From JACXVD01 sp020446665 (lineage in GTDB: Bacteria > Pseudomonadota > Alphaproteobacteria > Sphingomonadales > Sphingomonadaceae), in the NCBI GenBank assembly GCA_041396905.1, contig JAWKXQ010000002.1, forward strand, positions 124,001-188,000: a DNA stretch of 64,000 bases, given 5' to 3'. Every line of letters begins with the position of its first letter. Position 1 is the first letter of the stretch. Shown here piece after piece: positions 25,447 through 34,168 of the stretch. The position numbers and the translations under genes are program-made. The notes under the pieces are model-generated. The model did not search any database. It saw only the letters and a list, made by a program, of their open reading frames with translations, and had not been told where the DNA came from.

Positions 25447-25869
25447 ATGACTGACGTAAAGTCCAATCAGGCGACAGGGAACGCTGCACTGCATTACGCT
25501 GCGTGGCAATTATCGCGCCGCGGCTGGAATGTGATGCCGACCGCAAGGAACGCCAAAGGCAGCGATCTATTTTGCTCGAATGATGATGAGAGCATAATTT
25601 TCGGCGTCCAGAGTAAAGGCGTCACAAAACGCGATACCATTCCACTCGGCACAAATCTGGAAAATCTCCGCTCGAAATGGTGGATCATCACCATTCTAGC
25701 CAAGAGCGACAACCCCGTTTGCTACATTCTCTCGCTAGACGAAGTGAAAGAGCTTTGTCTCCATAGCCCGCCGGAACGAAATGCAAATGGTCGCCCCAGT
25801 CATTGGTTGTCAGCCAGCAAGTATGACCAACCTCAATTTCGGGAAGCATGGGACCGGCTTAGCGACTAG
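25447..25869 (+). CDS. Small PD-(D/E)XK-like protein (putative nuclease fold)
   Basis: A 140-residue protein, more A+T-rich than its flanks. The ATG at 25447 follows AGGGGCA; a TTG 18 bases upstream is less likely. The N-terminus has NAALHYAAWQLSRRGWNV, then ARNAKGSDLFC (Asp40) and FGVQSKGVTK (Gln55-x-Lys57). Helix, G-x-D and then Q-x-K is the spacing of PD-(D/E)XK folds. The C-terminal half (WWIITILAKSDNPVCYILSLDEV) looks like the rest of such a fold. No family name is known to me. Its stop overlaps the stop of the GGDEF-EAL gene in a shared CTAG. Confidence 0.68.
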   Translation: MTDVKSNQATGNAALHYAAWQLSRRGWNVMPTARNAKGSDLFCSNDDESIIFGVQSKGVTKRDTIPLGTNLENLRSKWWIITILAKSDNPVCYILSLDEVKELCLHSPPERNANGRPSHWLSASKYDQPQFREAWDRLSD

Positions 25870-27779
25870 CCCACAATCCGCGATTGCGGGCGGTCCATCA
25901 TGCAGGCCGCCACATCGTCAATCATGCTATGCACGGGGTTGGCCTTGCGCTGCTTGCACCATTGTTCCAGCTCGCAGAGCGACATGGCCGGGGCGAAGAG
26001 ATGCCCCTGCAGCCGGTCACAACCAAGCTCGACCAGGAAATCGCGCTGTTCAGGGGTTTCAATCCCTTCGGCAACCAGTTCATGCCCCAATGCCTTGGCC
26101 ATGTGCACAATCGCGCCGACAATCGATTCCGACTTCTCATTCTTGCCCAGCCGCGCAACCAGTGACCGGTCGATCTTGAGCACGTTGAACGGCAGCCGCG
26201 CGAGCTGCGACAGGTTGGAAAAGCCAGTGCCGAAATCGTCAATCGAAATGCGCACCCCTGCTTCCTGCAATTGCTGCAGGCGATAGCGCGTGCCGGCAAA
26301 GTCCGACATGACCATGCTTTCCGTGATTTCGATTTCCAGCAGCGCCGGATCCACCCGGTAATCTTCCAGCACACCCAGAATTTCGCGCACCAGATGCGGG
26401 CGTTCAAACTGCGCGGCGGAAATATTGACAGCTACCGGGATCGGCGTGTCTGCTTCCATCCATTTGCGCGCTTGCCGCACTGCAAGATGCATCACCGCCA
26501 GCCCCAGATCGGGCATCAGCCCCCGGCTTTCAGCGATCTCGATAAAGGCATCGGGCGGGATCATGCCCTTTTCAGGGTGATTCCAGCGCACCAGAGCCTC
26601 CACGCCCTGCACTTCATGGCTGCGCGCATCCAGCTTGGGCTGATAATATAGCTCCAGCTGGCCATTTTCGATGGCATGGCGCAGACCGGATTCAATCCCC
26701 GCACGATCCACGGCCATCTGGCGCAAGCGGTCATCAAAGAAGCGCGGTCGCCCCTTGCCCGCCTGTTTCGCTGCATACATGGCCAGATCAGCATAGCCGA
26801 GCAACAGCTCCGGATCGGTCGTATCGGCAGGCGAACGGGCAATCCCGATACTCGCGCCCAGCCGCACTTCCGTGCCATTGACGATGAAGGGATCACGCAA
26901 GGCGGCGATAATTTCCCGCGCGCGGGTTTCAATCTCCGCCCGATCGACCTTTTCCGGCAGGATCGCCACAAATTCATCACCCGCAAAACGGGCAAAGACC
27001 AGCGCACTGGGGCATTTGGTGCATAATTCACCAAAGGTTGTGGTGCAGGTATCAATTTCATGCCGGGTCATGCCGAAGCCGCCCTCTAGGATGCGGTCGC
27101 TGACTTCGCGCAGCACATCATCCCCGGCCTCATGGCCCAGCGTGTCATTGACCTGCTTGAACCCGTCCAGATCGATGAACATCAGCGTAGCAGGACAACC
27201 CGCCTCGCTCATGATCTGCAGCACGTGATTGACCACGGCCCGGTTCGGTAATTGCGTGACCGGATCGCTATAGGCGAGGATGTTCATCCGCAGGATATTG
27301 TTGTTCAGCCGGTCCACCATCGCGCGGAAACTGTCGGCCAGCCCGCCCACTTCACAGGCGCAATCGACATCAAGCGGCGAATTCAGGTCACCGGCGATGA
27401 TCGCTTCCGTGCTCTGTCGCAGCTGGCGGATCGTGCCTGCCAGCTTGCTGGCTGCGCAATAGGTGATGAAGGCGGGGACGAGCGCGAGCACCACAGTGCC
27501 GGCAACCAGTTCCATCCAGCTCGTTTCCTGTGCGCCGGTAAAGAGAATGAAATAGCCTGCTATAACGCACAGTGTCGTGAACACGGCCGACATCAGGGCA
27601 AAGCGCACCGGGATGGAATTGAGCCCCCGCCCCTTCGCCTTTTGCAGCGATTCACGCGCAGCGGCAGCGGCGGGGCTGATGCTCCACTCCGCGACCTTCA
27701 TCGCCCGTCCAAAATCGCTATGCCGCTGTTCCAAAACATTCCCCGAGGAGGCAATTTTCACCCACTGCAACATTGCCAC
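25866..27779 (-). CDS. GGDEF-EAL cyclic-di-GMP protein, membrane-bound
   Basis: A 637-residue protein that may make and/or break c-di-GMP. Two membrane spans (about 61-81 and 90-109) bracket only a short loop, then a HAMP-like stretch (SKLAGTIRQLRQSTEAIIAGDLNSPLDV) containing Cys140 and Cys142. The GGDEF domain starts at SDPVTQLPNR and carries AGDEF (266-270), a tolerated variant of the active loop. Before it lies an extra stretch at about 232-262 with Cys245, Cys253 and Cys256, not normal for the family. The EAL domain has EALVRW (394-399), NISAAQFE, EITESMVM, DDFGTGFSNL and EGIET, so a full phosphodiesterase set. Confidence 0.92.
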   Translation of the reverse strand: MAMLQWVKIASSGNVLEQRHSDFGRAMKVAEWSISPAAAAARESLQKAKGRGLNSIPVRFALMSAVFTTLCVIAGYFILFTGAQETSWMELVAGTVVLALVPAFITYCAASKLAGTIRQLRQSTEAIIAGDLNSPLDVDCACEVGGLADSFRAMVDRLNNNILRMNILAYSDPVTQLPNRAVVNHVLQIMSEAGCPATLMFIDLDGFKQVNDTLGHEAGDDVLREVSDRILEGGFGMTRHEIDTCTTTFGELCTKCPSALVFARFAGDEFVAILPEKVDRAEIETRAREIIAALRDPFIVNGTEVRLGASIGIARSPADTTDPELLLGYADLAMYAAKQAGKGRPRFFDDRLRQMAVDRAGIESGLRHAIENGQLELYYQPKLDARSHEVQGVEALVRWNHPEKGMIPPDAFIEIAESRGLMPDLGLAVMHLAVRQARKWMEADTPIPVAVNISAAQFERPHLVREILGVLEDYRVDPALLEIEITESMVMSDFAGTRYRLQQLQEAGVRISIDDFGTGFSNLSQLARLPFNVLKIDRSLVARLGKNEKSESIVGAIVHMAKALGHELVAEGIETPEQRDFLVELGCDRLQGHLFAPAMSLCELEQWCKQRKANPVHSMIDDVAACMMDRPQSRIVG

Positions 27780-27869
27780 AGCGAGTGGTAACCGGGGCTT
27801 AGGAAGCGTGCTTAGCGCATTGCCAAACAGATGCAGTTAATGGTGCAGTAGGGATTGCCGAACCCGCGC

Positions 27870-29258
27870 CTATTTCGGGCGGATTTCTCCCGGCTCATTG
27901 GCAAGAATGCCGACCACTTGAGTCCACACCGCGACATTCTGGCGCAATTGCACTGGGTCGATCTTGTCCAGTGTATCATCTGGCGTGTGATGCAGATCGA
28001 AATAGCGGGTCCCGTCCTGTTGCAGGTCGATAATTGCCGTGTCCTGATCGCGCGCAATATTGATATCCGCCCCGCCCGTGGCCACTGCCATGCCATTGGA
28101 CACGCCGAAGCGAACCACCGATTTTGCGATCCTGTTATGCAATGCTGCATTGCTTTCGCGGAAATTGCTTTCGAACTTCCAGATCCGGTCTGCGCCAAAA
28201 TCGCTTTCCAGCCCGACCGCAATCGGCTCGTCCAGATGGGCCGCGCTATAGGCTTTGCTGCCCCACAGGCCGGTTTCCTCTGCCCCTGCCATCAGCACGC
28301 GAATGGTGCGCAAAGGCTGGCCGGCCTTGCCGACATGCCAGGCGGCAGCAGCCACAATGCCGCAGCCCGCGCCATCATCAATCGCGCCGGTGCCGTTCCA
28401 CCAGCTATCGATATGGCACGCCACCAGCACGGGCGGCAGCGAGGGATCGCGCCCCACGATTTCTCCCACCACATTGCCGCTGGTGGTGGTGCCCAGATTG
28501 CGCGGGGTCAGCGTCAGTTTCAGGATGATCGGGCGGTCCCCGGCGCGGGCAAACATCCGCTCCAGATTCGCCGCATCGGGCAATGGCAGCGCCCCGGCCG
28601 GAGTAGGCGCCACGCCTTCAGGGAAACCGGTGCCGCCCGTATGCGGATTGCGGTGGAGATCGGTGCCGACGGATTTGATGATCGTTGCCAGCGCACCCTT
28701 TTGCGCGGCAATGCCAGCTCCGACCCAGCGCACAGGCCCGGCAAAGCCATATTGGCTGCCATCCTGTGTGGGCGTCATGGCATGGCTGATATAGGCGATC
28801 TTGCCTTTCAGGCTCCCCTCTGGCGCGGCGCGCAGATCATCGACCGTGCGGAAAAACACCACTTCACCGGTGATCCCATCCGGACCGGTAGAGGCGCTGC
28901 CGCCAAGCGGCTGCACCACCAGCGGCTGAGCGAAGGGGCCGACCACTTCCGCCTTGTGCACGTCGCCCGGCACCCAGGTCTGCATCTGATAGGGTTCATC
29001 CGCGACATTGGCGAAACCGCGCGCCTTCAGCCAGCGCATCGCCCAGGCCCGCCCCCGCGCCTCCGCCTCTGTCCCCGCCTGACGCGGGCCAACCTCGGTG
29101 GTGATCCCTTCGACGAAATCCCACGCCAGTACATCCTGCTCCAGCGCCTTGTCAGCGGCATCGGCAATGGATCGGGATTGCGGATCGGCCACCCCCAGCT
29201 GGGCAGAAGCGGCAATGGGAAGCGAGAGAGCGGCAAACGCGAGCAGGACCTTTTTCAT
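27870..29258 (-). CDS. M28-family zinc aminopeptidase-like peptidase, exported
   Basis: A 462-residue periplasmic peptidase. The start is the ATG at 29258 (MKKVLLAFAALSLPIAASA), which gives a clean signal peptide; the longer frame is not needed. A protease-associated insert precedes the M28 core. The metal ligands are recognisable in VACHIDSWWNGTGAIDDGAG (His and the bridging Asp), AGAEETGLWGS (general base Glu and metal Glu), LESDFGAD and DLHHTPDDTLDKI (last His). This is the typical two-zinc M28 set. It is probably involved in dipeptide or oligopeptide breakdown. It is divergent from ettA, with 112 bases between the starts. Confidence 0.93.
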   Translation of the reverse strand: MKKVLLAFAALSLPIAASAQLGVADPQSRSIADAADKALEQDVLAWDFVEGITTEVGPRQAGTEAEARGRAWAMRWLKARGFANVADEPYQMQTWVPGDVHKAEVVGPFAQPLVVQPLGGSASTGPDGITGEVVFFRTVDDLRAAPEGSLKGKIAYISHAMTPTQDGSQYGFAGPVRWVGAGIAAQKGALATIIKSVGTDLHRNPHTGGTGFPEGVAPTPAGALPLPDAANLERMFARAGDRPIILKLTLTPRNLGTTTSGNVVGEIVGRDPSLPPVLVACHIDSWWNGTGAIDDGAGCGIVAAAAWHVGKAGQPLRTIRVLMAGAEETGLWGSKAYSAAHLDEPIAVGLESDFGADRIWKFESNFRESNAALHNRIAKSVVRFGVSNGMAVATGGADINIARDQDTAIIDLQQDGTRYFDLHHTPDDTLDKIDPVQLRQNVAVWTQVVGILANEPGEIRPK

Positions 29259-29370
29259 GGGGTTGAGTGCTATCCGCACGGCCTCACGAAGTCCAGCTTG
29301 CCCCGCGCGCCAACACACCCTATCTGCGCGGCAAATCCAGACCCACGAATTTCCGCGAAGGACGACCCCG

Positions 29371-31044
29371 ATGGCCGCGCAATATGCCTATGTCATGAAG
29401 AGCATGACCAAGAGCTTCCCCGGTGCCCAGAAGCCGGTGCTGAGCAATATCAACCTGCAATTCTATCAGGGTGCCAAGATCGGCATCGTCGGGCCGAACG
29501 GCGCGGGTAAATCTACGCTGATGAAGATCATGGCCGGGATCGACACGGATTTCAGCGGCGAGGCATGGCCGGGTGAGAATATCACGGTCGGCTATCTCCC
29601 GCAGGAGCCGGAGCTGGACCCGACCAAGACCGTGCTGGAAAACGTCAAGGATGGCGCGCGCGAAATTGCCGACATGGTCGAACGCTTCAACCAGATCGGC
29701 ATGGAAATGGGCGAGGAAGACGCCGATTTTGACGCGCTGAGCACGGAAATGTCCGAGCTGCAGGACAAGATCGACGCGGTCGATGGCTGGACGCTCGACA
29801 ACCAGCTCGAAATCGCGATGGAGGCGCTGCGCTGCCCGCCGTCCGACATGGGCGTGGAAAGCCTTTCGGGCGGTGAAAAGCGCCGCGTCGCCCTCACCCG
29901 CCTGCTGATCCAGAAACCGTCCATCCTGCTGCTGGACGAACCGACCAACCATCTGGACGCGGAATCCGTCGAATGGCTGGAAAACCATCTGAAGGAATAT
30001 GCGGGCGCGGTGCTGATGATCACCCACGACCGCTACTTCCTCGACAATGTGGTGGGCTGGATCCTCGAGCTCGATCGCGGTTCCTACTACCCCTATGAAG
30101 GCAATTACTCGACCTATCTGGAAAAGAAGGCGAAGCGTCTGGAGCAGGAAAGCCGCGAGGAAAGCGGCAAGCAGAAGGCGCTGCAGCGCGAGCTGGAATG
30201 GATCCGGCAGACCCCCGCCGCGCGCCAGACCAAGTCCAAGGCGCGTATCCGCAAGTTCGAGGAATTGCAGGACGCGCAGGATAGCCGTCAGGTGGGCAAG
30301 GCGCAGATCGTCATCCAGGTGCCCGAGCGGCTGGGCGGCAAGGTGATCGAAGCGAAGAACATCACCAAGGCCTATGGCGACAAATTGCTGTTCGAAAACC
30401 TCTCCTTCATGCTGCCGCCGGGTGGCATTGTCGGCGTGATCGGGCCGAACGGCGCGGGTAAATCCACGCTGTTCAAGATCATCACCGGCAAGGAAACGCC
30501 CGATAGCGGCAGTATCGAAATCGGCTCCACCGTCCATCTCGGCTATGTCGACCAAAGCCGCGACCATCTGGATGACAAGCACAATGTGTGGGAGGAAATC
30601 TCCGACGGGCTCGATTACATGAAGGTCAACGGGCAGGATATGAGCACCCGCGCCTATGTCGGCGCGTTCAACTTCAAGGGCGCGGACCAGCAGAAGAATG
30701 TCGGCAAGCTGTCTGGCGGTGAACGCAACCGCGTGCACATGGCCAAGATGTTGAAGCAAGGCGGCAATGTGCTGCTGCTGGACGAACCGACCAACGATCT
30801 CGACGTGGAAACGCTGGGCGCACTGGAAGACGCGATCGAAAACTTCGCCGGCTGCGCCGTGGTCATCAGCCACGACCGCTTCTTCCTCGACCGTCTGGCC
30901 ACCCATATCCTGGCATTCGAGGGGAATTCCCACGTCGAATGGTTCGAGGGCAACTTTGAAGCCTATGAAGAAGACAAGCGCCGCCGACTGGGCGATGCAG
31001 CGGATCGGCCTACGCGGTTGGCTTACAAGAAGCTGTCGCGGTGA
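29371..31044 (+). CDS. ettA: Energy-dependent translational throttle protein EttA (ABC-F)
   Basis: A 557-residue cytoplasmic ABC-F ATPase that binds the ribosomal E site and gates entry into elongation according to the ATP/ADP ratio. The start is the ATG at 29371 (MAAQYAYVMKSMTKSFPGAQ); the longer upstream frame is an artefact of the divergent M28 gene. Domain 1 has GPNGAGKSTLMKIMAG, LSGGEKRRVAL and LLLDEPTNHLDAESVEWLE. The arm and linker (EWIRQTPAARQTKSKARI) are typical of EttA. Domain 2 has GPNGAGKSTLFKII, LSGGERNRVHMAK and LLLDEPTNDLD. Length is normal. Confidence 0.97.
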   Translation: MAAQYAYVMKSMTKSFPGAQKPVLSNINLQFYQGAKIGIVGPNGAGKSTLMKIMAGIDTDFSGEAWPGENITVGYLPQEPELDPTKTVLENVKDGAREIADMVERFNQIGMEMGEEDADFDALSTEMSELQDKIDAVDGWTLDNQLEIAMEALRCPPSDMGVESLSGGEKRRVALTRLLIQKPSILLLDEPTNHLDAESVEWLENHLKEYAGAVLMITHDRYFLDNVVGWILELDRGSYYPYEGNYSTYLEKKAKRLEQESREESGKQKALQRELEWIRQTPAARQTKSKARIRKFEELQDAQDSRQVGKAQIVIQVPERLGGKVIEAKNITKAYGDKLLFENLSFMLPPGGIVGVIGPNGAGKSTLFKIITGKETPDSGSIEIGSTVHLGYVDQSRDHLDDKHNVWEEISDGLDYMKVNGQDMSTRAYVGAFNFKGADQQKNVGKLSGGERNRVHMAKMLKQGGNVLLLDEPTNDLDVETLGALEDAIENFAGCAVVISHDRFFLDRLATHILAFEGNSHVEWFEGNFEAYEEDKRRRLGDAADRPTRLAYKKLSR

Positions 31045-31052
31045 TAGATCGG

Positions 31053-31084
31053 CGGGAGCGCGAGATTCAGATTTTGCGCTCCCG
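31053..31084 (+). terminator. Hairpin after ettA
   Basis: CGGGAGCGC and GCGCTCCCG form a 9-bp perfect stem with a 14-base loop, 8 bases after the ettA stop. There is no clear T-run after it, so it may be a weak intrinsic terminator or an mRNA 3'-end structure. Confidence 0.55.
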
Positions 31085-31235
31085 CGGCTGCACCCGCACC
31101 AAAATTGAGCGAGCGAGAGACAGCGAGGAGCGCGTGCAAACTTGCCTGCGCGAGAATTAAGTATACTGTCCTCAGAATTCTCCCTGCCCCCGGAATTCTT
31201 GCTTTTGTCAACAGAACCTAATCTAGGGAAGAGTA

Positions 31236-32009
31236 ATGGCTGGCCAAATTTATGAACAAACGACTACGGAACTCATGGCAGAATGGGCCCAACAAAACTT
31301 GGTGCGGGGCCAAATATTCACGAAAAATGATGTCATCTCTTATTTCGCGACGCACTACCCCAAAATCAAAGCTAGCTCGATACGAGCACACATGACTGCA
31401 ATGGCGGTCAACGACCCAAACCGCAAACATCATCCCAGTGTAAAGCCAAATGCTGGCTTTGACGTTTTTTTTCGCGCAGGACGCGGGCAATACCGGCTGT
31501 GGGTTCCTGAGGAAGACGGCCCAGCCAGATACAAGCCGGACATCGAAGCAGAAGAAGCCGAAAGTGGCCCCCTTGTTGACCATGACGATGATGCAGGTGG
31601 CGAAGAAGGTGTCGCTATAAGCAGTGGGGAGTTCGCTCAAGAACGAGACTTACAAGCCTATCTGGCAAAAAATTTGCACGCGATTGAACCCGGGTTGTCA
31701 CTTTATGAGGAGGATGGCCTAACTGGGATCGAGTTTGATGTTGGTGGCCGTCGGATCGACATTCTCGCAGTAGATAAAGACGGCGCGCTCGTGGTCATCG
31801 AACTAAAAGTGTCCAAGGGATATGATCGGGTTATTGGCCAACTGTTAAGGTACATGGGCTGGGTTCGTCAGAACATGGATTCAAAAAAGCCCGTGCGTGG
31901 TGTGATTATAGCAAGTAAGATCACCGATGATTTGCTGCTTGCGACTAGTGCTATTCCTGACGTGCAACTGGTAGAGTATGAGATTTCCTTCAGCCTTAGG
32001 CCGTGTTGA
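31236..32009 (+). CDS. NucS-like PD-(D/E)XK protein with N-terminal winged-helix-like domain
   Basis: A 257-residue protein, more A+T-rich than the flanking genes; the ATG at 31236 follows AGGGAAGAG. Residues 1-90 are a small helical/beta domain (IFTKNDVISYFATHYPKIKASSIRAHMTAM, GQYRLWV) that looks like a DNA-binding module. After an acidic linker (100-125), residues 130-257 match the DUF91/NucS nuclease fold: ERDLQAYLAKNLHAIEPGL, RRIDILAVDKDG with Asp175, VIELKVSKG with Glu189-x-Lys191, and QLLRYMGWV with Gln202. The catalytic set is intact. True NucS has a different N-terminal domain, so this is a distant relative, perhaps defensive or repair-related. No partner genes are seen. Confidence 0.8.
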   Translation: MAGQIYEQTTTELMAEWAQQNLVRGQIFTKNDVISYFATHYPKIKASSIRAHMTAMAVNDPNRKHHPSVKPNAGFDVFFRAGRGQYRLWVPEEDGPARYKPDIEAEEAESGPLVDHDDDAGGEEGVAISSGEFAQERDLQAYLAKNLHAIEPGLSLYEEDGLTGIEFDVGGRRIDILAVDKDGALVVIELKVSKGYDRVIGQLLRYMGWVRQNMDSKKPVRGVIIASKITDDLLLATSAIPDVQLVEYEISFSLRPC

Positions 32010-32367
32010 CAAAAGACTTGAATTCCGACGAAGTCCGGGAACAGTTTACTAAATCCTCTGTCACCCCGGCCCTTCGACAGGCTCAGGATGATCCGAGGTC
32101 CAGCTTCTCCGGCGCGACGCTCATGGTATCACGCCGAGAGCGCTGAGGTTCGTAGAGACGCGGAGGGGTGTACCGCAGGCATATTCCAACCTCCTCAGCA
32201 TCGCGCAGTGTGGCAGACGGGGCAGCACGGCTGCGCAGCTGGCGCGCCTCTCTGCGTCCTTCTTTCCTCTGCGGTCTCTGCATGAAACAAAAAGCGGGAT
32301 CCCGGATCAAGTCCGGGATGACGGGGGAGAGGGTAACGCTCCACCGCCAGCTACATTTCCTTCATAT
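32010..32367. repeat. Gene-free, repeat-rich spacer
   Basis: No supported gene. CCTTCGACAGGCTCAGG (about 32070-32086) repeats the motif near 4050. Around 32130-32280 lie purine-rich imperfect inverted pieces (GAGACGCGGAGG and its complements TCTCTGCGTCC/CTCTGCGGTCTC). GATCCCGGATCAAGTCCGGG, a small palindrome, lies at about 32300-32320. ORFs called here are composed of these repeats. Confidence 0.7.
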
Positions 32368-32463
32368 CGTCATTGCGAGCCCGGCCTTGTGCCGGGGGAA
32401 GCAATCCAGAGCGTCCCGCGATACGCTTTGGATTGCCGCGTCACTTCGCTCCTCGCAATGACG
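32368..32463. repeat. 96-bp palindromic repeat, copy B
   Basis: Same layout as copy A at 6502: CGTCATTGCGAGCCCGG start, GCCGGGGGAAGCAATCC, an inner palindrome around CAGAGCG/CGCTTTGG, and the end TCGCAATGACG. It differs by scattered substitutions only. It lies upstream of DsrE in the same orientation as copy C. Confidence 0.9.
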
Positions 32464-32611
32464 ATACAAGGATGTGGCGCTTGCCAGTGACAAGCTTTCC
32501 TTTGCCGCACCATCCCCCTGTCTTCGCGTGAACCACGCACCCCCTTCCCCATGCCCCCCTCCATCGGCTACGCCCTGCGCAAATCGCAAACACACACCAC
32601 AAGGCCCCGCC

Positions 32612-32986
32612 ATGGACGAAACCCCGCCCGATCTTGTCATCATTGTCCTCACCGGGGCGGAGAATCCGAAGCGGATACCGTCGGCCTTCTTCCTCGCGGC
32701 GACGGCTGCGGCGGAGGATATGGATGTGGTGATGTTCTTCACCGGCCCCGCCACGGAATTGCTTGCCACGGGCCGGGCAGAGCAGATCGTGCCGATGCGC
32801 GGGGGCAAGAGCATTGCCGAATTCATGAAGCTGGCCACCGGCAACGGGGTCAAGATCATCGGCTGCATGCAGTCGCTGGAGCTGAACGGGCTGGTGCGCG
32901 AGGATATTCCGGCGGAGATCCCCGTCATCACGCCTGCCGCCGCCCTGCCCGCGCTGACTCAGGCGGGGAAAGTGCTGACCTGGTAG
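32612..32986 (+). CDS. DsrE-family protein
   Basis: A 124-residue cytoplasmic protein starting at the ATG at 32612 (MDETPPDLVIIVLTGAENP). It has the DsrE/F alpha-beta core: FFLAATAAAEDMDVVMFFTGPATELL, then GGKSIAEFMKLATGNGVKIIGCMQSLELNGL with one Cys (GCMQS) at the position of the sulfur-carrying loop in some family members, and a closing ITPAAALPALTQA helix. DsrE-like proteins move sulfane sulfur or bind nucleotides; no sulfur-oxidation genes are nearby. The gene is bracketed by two direct copies of the 96-bp palindromic repeat. Confidence 0.85.
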   Translation: MDETPPDLVIIVLTGAENPKRIPSAFFLAATAAAEDMDVVMFFTGPATELLATGRAEQIVPMRGGKSIAEFMKLATGNGVKIIGCMQSLELNGLVREDIPAEIPVITPAAALPALTQAGKVLTW

Positions 32987-33025
32987 GGCGCGCCAAAGCT
33001 GTTGGCCTTGCATTGACCCCTCTTT

Positions 33026-33121
33026 CGTCATTGCGAACCCGGCCCTGAGCCGGGGGAAGCAATCCAGAGCGGCACGCGAAACGCTCTGGATTGCCGCGTC
33101 GCTTCGCTCCTCGCAATGACG
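33026..33121. repeat. 96-bp palindromic repeat, copy C
   Basis: Begins CGTCATTGCGAACCCGG and ends TCGCAATGACG, nearly identical to copy A. It ends two bases before the FkbM stop codon (read on the other strand) and lies 40 bases after the DsrE stop. Confidence 0.9.
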
Positions 33122-33123
33122 AG

Positions 33124-34056
33124 TCAGGCCCGCAATTTCGACCGGGCGAAGTCCATCGCCCAGTGATCATGCGGCAGCGGCAGCGCGTAGAACGCATCCG
33201 CCCGGCCCGCCAGCGTCGCCGCATCGGACAGGTTCAGCCGTTCCAGCATACCATCATGGCAAATTTCGAAACCCACCCGGTACCCGCCAGTAAAGCGCGC
33301 CAGTATCTCCGCAAAATCGCCCTGCCCGCGCCATGCATGTGGCGTAATCTCCACCACGATGGCGGCTTCGGCTGAACGGGCAAGCACCGCCGCCAGCCCC
33401 AGCGCGGCCTGCGGTTCAAAGCCTTCGATGTCGAATTTCATCACGTCGAAGGCGGCATCGGGCGGCAGGGCATCATCGCCGCGCACCGCCTCCACCGCGA
33501 TCTCCTCCACCTCTCCCGGCAGCTCGATATCCGGTGAGAGCGAGGCGCTGCCCGCATAGTCAGCATTGACGCGCAGCCATGAGCTGCCCTGTTCTGCCGC
33601 CAGGGCGAAAGGATAGATTGTGCTGCGGCGCGTGAAATCATTGATGGAGAGATTGGCTTCCAGCACCGCGATCATTTCCGGGTTAGGCTCAAAGGCGGCA
33701 ATATGCCCCTCTGGCCCCACGATCCGGCCCAGCCGGACCGAGTAATAGCCCTGATTGGCCCCGGCATCGAGCACCCTGTCCCCCGTGCGCGTAACGCCGC
33801 AGAGAATATCATCGACGAAATTTTCCCACGTCCCGCCCAGAATGATCCACGGGGTGATCCCCTTGTCCCGCGTGTGGACGAAGAAAGGTTGCCCATTGGC
33901 CAATTGCGTCAGCGCACGATCCCGCCCGAGATAGTAGGGTGCGGACCCATAAATCACGCTTTCGAGGCGCCTGAATGGCGAACATATCGGACGAAAATGC
34001 GCGCCGGGAAGGCTGGATGCCTTTCCAAGCGTGTTTTTGGCCGAGATGGAAGCCAT
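33124..34056 (-). CDS. FkbM-family SAM-dependent methyltransferase
   Basis: A 310-residue methyltransferase. The SAM-binding part is VLDAGANQGYYSVRLGRIVGPEGHIAAFEPNPEMI, followed by the FkbM features DALPPDAAFDVMKFDIEGFEPQAALG and VVEITPHAWRG. The family O-methylates sugars or hydroxyls, often on surface glycans. The start ATG at 34056 has a weak ribosome site. The first 30 residues (MASISAKNTLGKAS...) are dissimilar to the conserved LESVIYGSAPYYLG that follows. That LESVIYGSAP codon block is one arm of a 33-bp inverted repeat; the other arm lies at 34169-34201, upstream of the gene. No glycan cluster is nearby. Confidence 0.88.
   Translation of the reverse strand: MASISAKNTLGKASSLPGAHFRPICSPFRRLESVIYGSAPYYLGRDRALTQLANGQPFFVHTRDKGITPWIILGGTWENFVDDILCGVTRTGDRVLDAGANQGYYSVRLGRIVGPEGHIAAFEPNPEMIAVLEANLSINDFTRRSTIYPFALAAEQGSSWLRVNADYAGSASLSPDIELPGEVEEIAVEAVRGDDALPPDAAFDVMKFDIEGFEPQAALGLAAVLARSAEAAIVVEITPHAWRGQGDFAEILARFTGGYRVGFEICHDGMLERLNLSDAATLAGRADAFYALPLPHDHWAMDFARSKLRA
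33935..33967. repeat. Inverted repeat, inner arm (within the FkbM 5' region)
   Basis: Begins TAGGGTGCGGACCCATAAAT and continues to CGCTTTCGAGG. It is the reverse complement of 34169-34201 with a single mismatch in 33 bases. On the minus strand it encodes LESVIYGSAP of the methyltransferase. Confidence 0.9.
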
Positions 34057-34168
34057 TCAGGCGTCCCGGAGGGATTTGACCAAAATGGCCCAGTGCGGCG
34101 TCGGATCGGTTTGAAAGATGGACATATTCCTGCACCGCTCCTCCTTGCACTGAGCCATTTTGCCTCAA

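Noticed and set aside
32168..32461. ORF of 97 codons in the repeat-rich spacer
   Set aside because: It is made of repeat sequences and runs into the 96-bp palindrome; no protein-like features.
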